From the NCBI GenBank assembly GCA_050486105.1, contig JBJHCR010000349.1, positions 1-6,430 on the forward strand: a stretch of DNA of 6,430 nt. The letters are read 5' to 3'. The notes under the pieces are model-generated. The model did not search any database. It was not told where the DNA came from and was given only the letters and a program-made list of their open reading frames with translations. Origin of the DNA: JAEXNA01 sp050486105 (GTDB lineage: Bacteria > Vulcanimicrobiota > Xenobia > Xenobiales > JADMJV01). Below are positions 1 through 5,430 of this stretch, piece after piece; position 1 is the first letter of the stretch, and every line of letters starts with the position of its first letter. The translations under genes were made by a program, and so were the position numbers.

Positions 1-63
1 CTTTCGGCCGTCGACCAGCTCCACCGCCAAGAGAATCCTCATATGGGGAGTAATCTGAAGCAT
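1..63 (-). CDS. tnpB: IS66-family TnpB-like accessory protein, 5' end only (runs off the left edge)
   Basis: This is the first 21 codons of a gene that continues past the left edge. It starts at an ATG (63-61), four bases after the stop of the upstream tnpA-like gene (TGA, then AGTC, then ATG), which fits a two-gene IS unit. The visible peptide begins MLQITPHMRILLAVELVDGR. That matches the N-terminus of IS66 TnpB (Orf2) proteins, which open with a short hydrophobic strand followed by a VDxRK motif. Here the motif reads VDGRK, where the family usually has VDMRK or VDFRK. TnpB is an accessory protein needed for IS66 transposition, and its biochemical role is poorly defined. The leader differs from that of the second tnpB in this window, so the two belong to different IS66 subtypes. 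The identification rests on about 20 residues and is therefore moderate. Confidence 0.6.
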   Translation of the reverse strand, partial: MLQITPHMRILLAVELVDGRK

Positions 64-67
64 GACT

Positions 68-460
68 TCAGGCTCCAAACGTTCTGAACATCAGACCCAG
101 GTCGCCCGGTGTGATTCCATCAATGCGAGCTCTCATCACACTGCCGTTCACCGCTTCGACCTCGATAGCGCAGGAAAAGGAACTCATCGGTGACGACGGT
201 GGTGATGGCTTCAACTCTACAAAATGGGCGACCCTCGAGGCTTCTGAAGATGAAACCTCTAGGCTTTCCGCAAAGCTCTTGAGTCTCGTGTGATTCAAGC
301 CCAACCGTCTCGCCACCAAACCCACGCCAACCTCTTTGGCCAAGTCAACGGCACCCTCCCAAATGTCGGTAGGAATCTTGTTAACCCGGACACTCTCGCT
401 CCGGAGTTTCCTCAATGCTTTCTCAAGCTGCTGCAATCGTCCACTTTGATCTGTGCTCAT
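68..460 (-). CDS. IS66-type TnpA-like helix-turn-helix accessory protein
   Basis: This gene encodes 130 residues from an ATG at 460-458. I chose that start because a perfect GGAGGT ribosome site (468-473) sits seven bases upstream. The frame is open as far as 502, but there is no comparable site there, and the extra residues are read from the upstream IS end. Residues about 30-68 look like a helix-turn-helix: a DLAKEVGVGLVARRLGLNHTRLK stretch, partly quoted as VARRLGLNHTRLK. The last third (from about residue 97, IEVEAVNGSVMRARI) resembles the short beta-rich tail found in small ORFs encoded ahead of tnpB in IS66-type elements. The tnpB-like start four bases downstream supports the same reading. 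Its likely role is DNA recognition or regulation in transposition, which is inferred. It is unrelated in sequence to the TnpA at 1533-1826, so it belongs to a second element that interrupts the first one's tnpC. Confidence 0.6.
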   Translation of the reverse strand: MSTDQSGRLQQLEKALRKLRSESVRVNKIPTDIWEGAVDLAKEVGVGLVARRLGLNHTRLKSFAESLEVSSSEASRVAHFVELKPSPPSSPMSSFSCAIEVEAVNGSVMRARIDGITPGDLGLMFRTFGA

Positions 461-467
461 CTCTCGT

Positions 468-473
468 ACCTCC
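468..473 (-). promoter_or_regulatory. Ribosome binding site of the inner IS66-type tnpA-like gene
   Basis: On the - strand this reads GGAGGT, seven bases before the ATG at 460. It decides the start in favour of 460 over the longer open frame from 502. Confidence 0.7.
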
Positions 474-514
474 GGCTCCAAGAGTAAACGCCGAGGAAAC
501 ATTATCCAAGCACG

Positions 515-530
515 CTAGCCGACAGGACAC
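515..530. other. Inferred junction between the two IS66-type elements
   Basis: Recognisable TnpC sequence on the - strand ends at about 525. The 5' leader of the second element's tnpA-like gene begins just left of it, with a TGTCGGCTAGCG stretch starting at 524. No GTAAGC-type terminus is visible here, and the element's other end is outside the window. The exact base is therefore unknown and the junction is placed by loss of homology only. Confidence 0.45.
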
Positions 531-920
531 TTTCTTTTTCCAGGTGGTTCTGATGGTCTTAATAACCAAGTAAGGGGAACGCTGGCCCAATTTGTAAGTG
601 ACATCCTGGCCAATGACCTCCACCTGGTCCTTCGGCAGAGCTTCCATCTCCGGGTCTCGGATAACGACCTCTTCGATGGGTACAGAGTCATCAAAGTGGA
701 GACGACTGGAAATTGAATCCTGGCAGCGGTCGGGTTTCTTTGAGCGCTTTCCTTTGTTGCGCCCCTTCTTCTCGACGTCGGCCAAGGTCTCGTTATCCGC
801 GGGCGGCTGCTCGGAAAGTTCAAGCATTTGCTCTCCCAGCCAGAGTTGGTCGGCTGGTGAGAGAGCCTCGAGAATCCATCTTTCCGATTTTGCCCCAAAG
901 AGCTGCTTTTTGAACCACTC

Positions 921-1025
921 GAGCTGAGCTTTGAGCTCCTCTGTTACGGCCTTAAGCTCTCTTGTCTCAGACCTGAGTCCCTTGGCCTCGACTTTGAGTT
1001 GCTCGGCCTCGATTTTAAGCTGCTC
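921..1025 (-). repeat. Five imperfect 21-bp tandem repeats encoding the TnpC leucine zipper
   Basis: In TnpC residues 68-102 the same seven-residue pattern recurs five times (EQLKIEA, EQLKVEA, KGLRSET, RELKAVT, EELKAQL). The first two units are also nearly identical in DNA. This is the coiled-coil heptad of IS66 transposases, and the DNA similarity suggests growth by duplication of a heptad-sized unit. Confidence 0.6.
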
Positions 1026-1113
1026 GGTCTGGGCGTCCGAATTCGCGAGTTTCTCATTGAGGTTCGCGACATTGTCACGGAGTAGCTTGGTTTCTCTGCG
1101 GCGGGCCTTACTC

Positions 1114-1536
1114 TCACACTCCAACTCGTGGTTGCGACGGAGAAGGGCGGCCACATCCTCTTGGGTCAACCGTTGAGCTTGAGCTAGCAGGTCCATCTTG
1201 AAAGTTCTTAGATCTTGAGATCTCAATTCCTCCCACCGCGACCCCGTCTAGTAACCTTCTTAAGAGAGTTCTCTCGATGACCACTTTCTCAGCACCATTC
1301 CGAAGATGAAACTGCCCTCGTTCCAAGCGCTTAGCGATGATGACAAATCCCGTTCGGTCCCACAATAGCCCCTTGATAAGGTTGCGGCGTCGATTTAGGA
1401 ACAGGAAGAGATCGCCGCTCATAGGGTCCTCCTCCAGTGTGTTGGAAACCAAGGTCAAAAGCCCGTCGAAGGACTTACGCATATCCACGGGCTTACCGTA
1501 GACGAAAACTCTTTCTGGAAGGGCGAAACCGCTCAC
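1114..1536 (-). CDS. tnpB: IS66-family accessory protein TnpB (Orf2)
   Basis: This is the second gene of the IS66 element, 140 residues from a GTG at 1536. The start is supported by a GGGAG site (1544-1548) seven bases upstream and by a GTGA overlap with the tnpA stop, which implies translational coupling. Family hallmarks are clear: KPVDMRKSFDGL (residues 15-26), DPMSGDLFLFLNRRR (37-51), and LLWDRTGFVIIAKRLERGQF (57-76), followed by the LLDGV end of the core (95-99). TnpB is required for transposition of IS66 elements, but its mechanism is not established. The protein is about 25 residues longer than the usual core of about 115 residues. The extra tail is serine- and proline-rich and is read out of frame over the start of tnpC, so it is probably a lost-stop or frameshift extension rather than a functional domain. 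Confidence 0.88.
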   Translation of the reverse strand: MSGFALPERVFVYGKPVDMRKSFDGLLTLVSNTLEEDPMSGDLFLFLNRRRNLIKGLLWDRTGFVIIAKRLERGQFHLRNGAEKVVIERTLLRRLLDGVAVGGIEISRSKNFQDGPASSSSTVDPRGCGRPSPSQPRVGV

Positions 1537-1826
1537 TTGCTGACTCCCGTCCCGAAAAACCGGAGTTTAACTCCAAGAGGCAACTCTATCTCGAGGTCCG
1601 GTTGCCGCAAAGCCTTGATTGGAGCGCTGTCGGTCACTTGAACCTCAAAGTAAGAACCCTCCTCGAGATCTCCGGGGTCGACTTTGTCAGCCTCGCGAAC
1701 CCAGTAATCCAAGCTGCTCCGCGATAATCCGTGCCGCTGGCAATATTCTGCCTTGCTCAAGTTACTACTCTTGAATCCTCGCGCGAGAGCACACCGCTCG
1801 AGTCTTTCGCTGTCGCTATATCTCAT
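1533..1826 (-). CDS. tnpA: IS66-family accessory protein TnpA (Orf1), helix-turn-helix
   Basis: This is the first gene of the IS66 element, 97 residues from an ATG at 1826, 60 bases inside the element's terminus at 1886. Residues about 22-43 (LSKAEYCQRHGLSRSSLDYW) are the typical TnpA helix-turn-helix, in which a cysteine-containing helix is followed by GLS...YW. The C-terminus (DLEIELPLGVKLRFFG, 77-92) is the conserved beta-strand ending of IS66 Orf1 proteins. The gene is slightly short for the family but looks complete, with no internal disruption. Its stop overlaps the tnpB start (GTGA). The ribosome site is weak (CAGG immediately upstream). Its function is accessory DNA binding or regulation of transposition, inferred from the family. 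Confidence 0.85.
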   Translation of the reverse strand: MRYSDSERLERCALARGFKSSNLSKAEYCQRHGLSRSSLDYWVREADKVDPGDLEEGSYFEVQVTDSAPIKALRQPDLEIELPLGVKLRFFGTGVSK

Positions 1827-1866
1827 AGCCTGATCGTTATCACGAAAGGGAAAGGGCTACCATCCC

Positions 1867-1886
1867 GTCCTCAGCGCAGCGCTTAC
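1867..1886 (-). repeat. IS66 terminal inverted repeat (tnpA-side end of the element)
   Basis: Read on the - strand from 1886, the sequence is GTAAGCGCTGCGCTGAGGAC. GTAAGCG is the characteristic tip of IS66-family ends, and it lies where expected, just upstream of tnpA. The partner repeat is not in the window. IS66 makes 8-bp target duplications, so bases 1887-1894 (TGAGAAGG) are the predicted copy on this side. Confidence 0.65.
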
Positions 1887-1943
1887 TGAGAAGGTTCTTA
1901 CTACCCTCAGGTGAATATGGTTTTTGCGAGATTGTCTGGTCGG

Positions 1944-1948
1944 GGAGG
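1944..1948 (+). promoter_or_regulatory. Ribosome binding site preferred for zorA
   Basis: A GGAGG within CGGGGAGGTCGG stands four bases before the ATG at 1953. The two earlier in-frame starts, GTG 1911 and ATG 1917, have no comparable site. This favours 1953 although the spacing is a little short. Confidence 0.55.
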
Positions 1949-1952
1949 TCGG

Positions 1953-3455
1953 ATGACAATAAATCTGTTATTCACAATTCTCTTTGTTTTCGTTATCGTG
2001 GCTTGGTTCGTCAGGGGCCTGATCAATCTAGAAACGCTCAATGAAGGGCTGGCAAAGCCGCTAGAATCTCTCACCTCGACCCTTGAGAAACTGAACGTTG
2101 ACCGTGTCAATACGCCAGATGATCTTGACAAGGTTAGTAGCCTCTTCCGCGATGAGAAGGTGCCGAAAAGTCTGAAGCTAGCTTGGCATGAATTCAAGGA
2201 AGCCCTTACCTTTCGCGAACTTGACGGCCGACCAGTTGTTAGAAATACAGAGCAGTCGAGCGCCTTTTTCTGCCTCACCAAGATTAACAACGACTGGAAT
2301 AATCAGAACCTGAGTTCCATAGGCTCCAATCTTATGACCCTTGGCATTCTTGGAACCTTTCTTGGCCTCACAGCGGGCCTTTATCGCTTCGATATGACGG
2401 ACGCAGAGAACTTAAAGTTCAGTATCAGCCATCTTATTGGCGGCATGCAGACTTCTTTTACGACCAGTGTTGTCGGGATCTTTTTCGGCGTCATCTACAA
2501 CGCCAAATACCGTAAAACCGTGTCGCTGGTACAGGCAGACTTCGAGAATTTCATCTCTGCGATGGACCATAAATTTCAGAGACAGCTTTCGCAAGAAATT
2601 CAGGACGAGATCTTGAGGGAAGCCAGGGCTCAATCGGCAACACTTTCGACCCTCTCGGAAGATTTTGCTCTCAGTTTGAACACTGCGTTCGAGAAAAAGC
2701 TTGTACCAGCTCTAAGGGGAGTGAACGAGACACTCGCTCATTTAGGCGAGACAACTTTACGCAGTCAGACTGAGGCAGTGGACTCTATGGTCACAGAGTT
2801 CTTGGAGAAGATGACGGCGAGCTTGGAGAGCGGATTCAGCGCGCTGGCTGACAAGCTCGAAGTGGCCGTAGTGAAGGCTCAGGCTTTCGGCGAGAGCCTG
2901 GAGCGCTCATACTCAACGCTATCCTCGATGTCAGAGAGACAAGCTCAATTGCAGATAAGTATGACCAAACTTATCGAGGGGGCCGAGAACGTACTAACTG
3001 ATTCGAATGAATATGTCGCCCGAATGACGGTTGCGACACAGGAGTTCAGGGGGGTTTCATCATCCATCTCCGAGTCGGCTTCAGAGATTACGGCTCAGTT
3101 AAAGCGTCTTACGGAGCTTTCCGCAAACTTCAAAGAGTCCTCATCTAATTTACTGGAGAGTTCCGAGGCCATGAACGAGATGTGGGAGCGTCATCGAGAA
3201 ACGGTAAACGATAGCCTTTCCACTCTGGACAACGGAATAAAGAGTTACACACACCAGACGACGGAGAATCTGGGAACTAGCCTTACTCGTTTCGAAGACA
3301 GCCTGAGTGCAGGGGTTGGTCTCTTTAGCAAAGCTTCGACCGCCTTGGCGGAAAACATTGCCGAACTCGAGGACGTTTTTCTACAGATTCACGAACGAAT
3401 CCAGTGCTATGAAGAATTGGCGAGTACGAATGGTGCGCCGGTTGGAGAAAGTTGA
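1953..3455 (+). CDS. zorA: Zorya motor subunit ZorA (MotA/ExbB-like proton channel with long helical tail)
   Basis: This is the membrane motor subunit of Zorya defence, 500 residues from ATG 1953 or 514 if GTG 1911 is used. In 1953 numbering, membrane helix 1 is at residues ~3-22 (INLLFTILFVFVIVAWFV). Two further hydrophobic segments form the MotA/ExbB core: ~124-145, containing LGILGTFLGLTAGL, and ~165-183, containing GGMQTSFTTSVVGIFFGV. The threonine/serine-rich third helix and the glycines match the ion-channel helices of ExbB/TolQ/MotA. From about residue 195 to the end lies a hydrophilic, heptad-rich tail with no cysteine-rich or enzymatic motif, as in ZorA. In the family, a ZorA pentamer surrounds a ZorB dimer, and the tail projects into the cytoplasm and passes the signal on. 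The tail of about 300 residues is shorter than that of the roughly 730-residue E. coli protein. The stop overlaps the zorB ATG (TGATG). An IS66 end lies 66 bases upstream. MotA or TolQ is excluded by the tail and neighbours. Confidence 0.9.
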   Translation: MTINLLFTILFVFVIVAWFVRGLINLETLNEGLAKPLESLTSTLEKLNVDRVNTPDDLDKVSSLFRDEKVPKSLKLAWHEFKEALTFRELDGRPVVRNTEQSSAFFCLTKINNDWNNQNLSSIGSNLMTLGILGTFLGLTAGLYRFDMTDAENLKFSISHLIGGMQTSFTTSVVGIFFGVIYNAKYRKTVSLVQADFENFISAMDHKFQRQLSQEIQDEILREARAQSATLSTLSEDFALSLNTAFEKKLVPALRGVNETLAHLGETTLRSQTEAVDSMVTEFLEKMTASLESGFSALADKLEVAVVKAQAFGESLERSYSTLSSMSERQAQLQISMTKLIEGAENVLTDSNEYVARMTVATQEFRGVSSSISESASEITAQLKRLTELSANFKESSSNLLESSEAMNEMWERHRETVNDSLSTLDNGIKSYTHQTTENLGTSLTRFEDSLSAGVGLFSKASTALAENIAELEDVFLQIHERIQCYEELASTNGAPVGES

Positions 3456-4210
3456 TGAATAATCAGCAAGAGGAAGCGTTTTGGATTTCTTACTCTGACC
3501 TAGCGGTAGGAGTGCTGATGATTTTTGTCCTGATTACAACAGTCCTCTTGATGGATACCGAGCGAAGGATCAAGCAAGCGGATGAAGCTCAGGTAGCTGC
3601 CGAATTGGCGAACGAGGAGGCAGAGCAAGCCCGCCTGCAGGCCGAGAACTTTCGTGAAGAACTCAAGAGCCAGAGAGTACAGGTCGAAGCCCTGATGGGG
3701 GTACGTCAGTCCCTTATTGCGGAGCTGAGTAAAGAGTTCACCAAAGAGGGCCAGCAAGTCCAGATCGACCCGAATACAGGCGCACTAGTCCTCCCCTCGG
3801 ACATAATCTTCGGACAGAATGAGTCCAAGTTATCAGTAAACGGGCGAAACTGGCTCAATAACTTTGTTCCCAAGTATTTAGGTGTTCTTCTTTCCCAACG
3901 ATTCGCGCCCTACGTCAGTCGGATTGAAGTTGAAGGGCATGCCAGCTCGGAGGGCGAGGAGTTCAACAACCTTCGTCTTTCTCAGAATAGGGCACTGGAG
4001 GTGACGCAGTATATCTTGGAACACCACGGTACTGGCCGGCAACAGAAGCTTCGTCAGGTCTTGATAGCCTCAGGAAGGGGGGTATACGAGCCAGTTATGA
4101 GTAGCAATGGCACGGAGGATAAGATTGCCAGTCGGCGCGTGGTCTTCAAGTTTCGCCTCACCGAGGAGAAGACCATTAAGGAGATTCAAAACTTGCTGAA
4201 CGCTAAATGA
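3455..4210 (+). CDS. zorB: Zorya stator subunit ZorB (MotB-like helix plus OmpA peptidoglycan-binding domain)
   Basis: ZorB partners ZorA in the membrane motor; the protein is 251 residues from ATG 3455. A GGAG site (3444-3447) seven bases upstream and the TGATG overlap with zorA support this start over the TTG at 3452. Residues ~9-34 form one membrane helix (FWISYSDLAVGVLMIFVLITTVLL). The aspartate of YSDL (residue 15) is in the position of the proton-carrying Asp of MotB/ExbD. A charged, coiled-coil-like linker (~35-95) follows. The OmpA/MotB domain then spans ~115-235, with the signature IEVEGHASSEGEEFNNLRLSQNRA (~157-180, quoted in part as VEGHASSEG and LSQNRA) and the closing SRRVVFKF (227-234). 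These bind peptidoglycan in OmpA-like proteins, anchoring the motor. All key motifs look intact. It is followed by zorC with an ATGA overlap. Confidence 0.92.
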   Translation: MNNQQEEAFWISYSDLAVGVLMIFVLITTVLLMDTERRIKQADEAQVAAELANEEAEQARLQAENFREELKSQRVQVEALMGVRQSLIAELSKEFTKEGQQVQIDPNTGALVLPSDIIFGQNESKLSVNGRNWLNNFVPKYLGVLLSQRFAPYVSRIEVEGHASSEGEEFNNLRLSQNRALEVTQYILEHHGTGRQQKLRQVLIASGRGVYEPVMSSNGTEDKIASRRVVFKFRLTEEKTIKEIQNLLNAK

Positions 4211-5430
4211 GCTACACCCCCGCCATACCGATATACCAACCTTTCAAATTTCAAGAAGGTCTGTGCCGAGCCAAAGAAAGACTTGCAGCCGCTGATCTCC
4301 TGGAAGCAGAGGCAGACGCTATAGCCTTGTCGAGCCTGGAAGAGTTGGCAAAGATGCTTGAACCTCCTTTGGGCCGCATCGTCATCAACCGAAGGCTCAG
4401 GAGGTTCCTGCCAATTCTCGCGACACATCCCTCTGTCAAGCACTCGTCACGAGAGAAGGCGCTGGAGCTAGTCCTGCGTCGCCGAAGGTTGATTCCGCCC
4501 AAAACAATCCTATCTCTTTATGAAGAGTATTATGACAGGCCGTCTTTGCAGACCTATGTTCGGGAGCGCTATTCGGAGAGTCAACTCTTTGGAATGTTTA
4601 ATAGAAACCAGCTTTTGACGAGGGAGCCCGCGGAAGCTTTTCAAGAGTACCTGTTTGACGACCTTCAGCTAAGGCTTCAGGATTTCATGGCCCAAGGCGG
4701 TCTGAGTGAAAATAGCCGGCTTGCTACTGAGGTACTCGCTCTACAGCTCCAGCAACCTGCCACAAGGTGGCTTCAGGCTGTGACAGAAAAAGATTTGGAT
4801 ACGCTATTCAGGCTCTGTTCCACCACGAAAGAGCGTTTCAAGTATTTTGAGACCTGGCTCCGAATTCTGTGCGGAGGAAAATTGCCAACCACACGTAGCG
4901 GCTTGGTCAGTAATGGGAAAGCGCGAAGGTTGGTTGACTGGGGCATTGAAGGCCATCGATTGGGAGACCCTTTTGATGCTGCCCTTAGGTGGCGGGAAGC
5001 TTCGCCAGAACTGCTCCGACTGGTTCAGCTCTATCTTTATGAAAGGGTAATCAATGATTTCTTTAGTAATGACACCGACGGAGACCGCTTCCAGTTTTGG
5101 AAACAGTATGCTGAACATTGTACCGGGATGAAGCGTTTTGCCAGTGAGAACGCTTTTGCCCTAAGAATTGGAGAGCTTTGGTTTGTTGAATTTGTACCTA
5201 CCGGAGCATGCTACATTTATGACGAACGTAACTTCAATCGAATTGCAAGCAACTACAGAGACCTCAAGCACAAGAACCTCTGCGTTCAACACGCTCTTCC
5301 CTCCCCCAGTTCCACTGGCGAACGAGTCTCGATTCGCCCGCCGCTCAGTCATATTGGACGCGGCGTGGGCCGCGCTTACACTTGGCAGATGCAGTTCAGG
5401 GATTTTATTTTACGGTATGCACTAAGGTAA
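4207..5430 (+). CDS. zorC: Zorya protein ZorC (EH-signature domain), with a possible in-frame insert near its end
   Basis: This third gene of the type I Zorya operon encodes 407 residues. Its ATG overlaps the zorB stop (ATGA) and has no strong ribosome site, so it is probably translated by coupling. It is soluble, mostly helical, rich in Arg/Leu/Glu, and lacks membrane segments or known enzyme motifs. The C-terminal part fits the EH-signature pattern: FWKQYAEHC (297-305), then GELWFVEFVPTGACYIYD (322-339) with a conserved-type Glu at 328, a LKHK/QH histidine region (353-362), and a closing WQMQFRDFIL (393-402). In the family, ZorC binds DNA and works with ZorD downstream of the ZorAB motor. 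Two oddities stand out. It is short against the ~560 residues of the E. coli protein, and residues ~364-390 (PSPSSTGERVS...SHIGRGVGR) look like translated repeat DNA rather than native ZorC. The assignment as ZorC rests on position plus the EH pattern. Confidence 0.82.
   Translation: MSYTPAIPIYQPFKFQEGLCRAKERLAAADLLEAEADAIALSSLEELAKMLEPPLGRIVINRRLRRFLPILATHPSVKHSSREKALELVLRRRRLIPPKTILSLYEEYYDRPSLQTYVRERYSESQLFGMFNRNQLLTREPAEAFQEYLFDDLQLRLQDFMAQGGLSENSRLATEVLALQLQQPATRWLQAVTEKDLDTLFRLCSTTKERFKYFETWLRILCGGKLPTTRSGLVSNGKARRLVDWGIEGHRLGDPFDAALRWREASPELLRLVQLYLYERVINDFFSNDTDGDRFQFWKQYAEHCTGMKRFASENAFALRIGELWFVEFVPTGACYIYDERNFNRIASNYRDLKHKNLCVQHALPSPSSTGERVSIRPPLSHIGRGVGRAYTWQMQFRDFILRYALR
5292..5376 (+). 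repeat. Candidate 81-bp in-frame insertion in zorC, flanked by CGCT direct repeats
   Basis: CGCT occurs at 5292-5295 and again at 5373-5376, exactly 81 bases (27 codons) apart. Deleting one copy plus the intervening DNA joins VQHA directly to YTWQMQFRDF, which restores the expected His-to-Trp spacing of the EH signature. The intervening peptide is Pro/Ser/Gly/Arg-rich (for example PSPSSTGERVS and PLSHIGRGVGR) and unlike the surrounding helical protein. Such peptides typically come from dispersed intergenic repeats read as protein. The origin as an inserted repeat is inferred. Confidence 0.45.
5359..5374. repeat. Perfect hairpin CGCGGC-GTGG-GCCGCG at the 3' end of the zorC insert
   Basis: A six-base perfect inverted repeat with a four-base loop lies at the right boundary of the putative insert and overlaps the second CGCT. 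There is no T-run after it, so it is not a typical terminator. It would form a GC-rich stem in DNA or mRNA. Confidence 0.6.

Larger units (their letters stand above)
1..524 (-). mobile_element. Second IS66-type element, partial, inserted into the first one's tnpC
   Basis: This stretch holds a tnpA-like gene (460-68) and the start of a tnpB-like gene (63 leftward) on the - strand. Neither is closely similar to the corresponding genes at 1114-1826. The order, spacing and VDxRK motif fit IS66, but of a different subtype. The rest of the element, including its transposase and other terminus, lies left of the window, so insertion rather than simple recombination between elements is inferred. Confidence 0.5.
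423..1226 (-). pseudogene. tnpC: IS66-family transposase TnpC, 5' fragment interrupted by another IS
   Basis: This is the N-terminal part of an IS66 DDE transposase. The open frame is 267 codons, against roughly 500 for the family, and only about the first 234 residues (1226 to about 525) look like IS66. Residues about 60-110 form a leucine-zipper coiled coil ending in the family's hallmark QLFGAKSER (108-116). A basic linker (residues 153-166) follows, then the region before the catalytic domain, ending TIRTTWKKKVS. After that the frame reads about 33 unrelated residues into the neighbouring element and stops at 423. The catalytic DDE core is absent, so this copy cannot be active as it stands. 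The TTG at 1226 has a GGGAGG only two bases upstream, so the ATG at 1196 is an alternative start. The gene overlaps the 3' end of tnpB by 113 bases. The remainder of tnpC, if it exists, should lie left of the window beyond the invading element. Confidence 0.8.
525..1886 (-). mobile_element. IS66-family insertion sequence, 3'-truncated by insertion of a second element
   Basis: The element runs leftward from its terminal repeat at 1886 through tnpA, tnpB and the first ~234 codons of tnpC, in the standard IS66 order. It then loses homology near 525, where an IS66-type element of another subtype begins in the same orientation. The tnpA and tnpB frames are intact and tnpC lacks its catalytic part, so this copy is immobile unless a transposase is supplied in trans. 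Confidence 0.75.

Noticed and set aside
111..487. Two short + strand open frames (111-293 and 290-487)
   Set aside because: They lie opposite the IS66 tnpA-like gene, have no ribosome sites or recognisable composition, and are explained as antisense shadows.
598..1176. Serine-rich + strand frames opposite tnpC
   Set aside because: Low-complexity Ser/Arg/Leu translations are what antisense reading of the coiled-coil transposase gives; no start signals.
1210..1223. Paired AGATCT palindromes separated by TG at the tnpC start
   Set aside because: Short restriction-site-like palindromes within coding sequence; no evidence of an operator function.
1887..1952. Possible zorA promoter (a TATGGT at 1916 with weak upstream match)
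   Set aside because: The -35 region does not resemble a consensus at any suitable spacing, so I do not call a promoter.
1953..4210. Flagellar MotAB or TolQR/ExbBD transport motor instead of ZorAB
   Set aside because: The long ZorA tail, absence of flagellar or Tol neighbours, and the overlapping EH-signature and helicase-like genes favour Zorya.
5359..5374. Hairpin in zorC as a transcription terminator
   Set aside because: It is inside the coding sequence, short, without a following T-run, and zorD is read beyond it.
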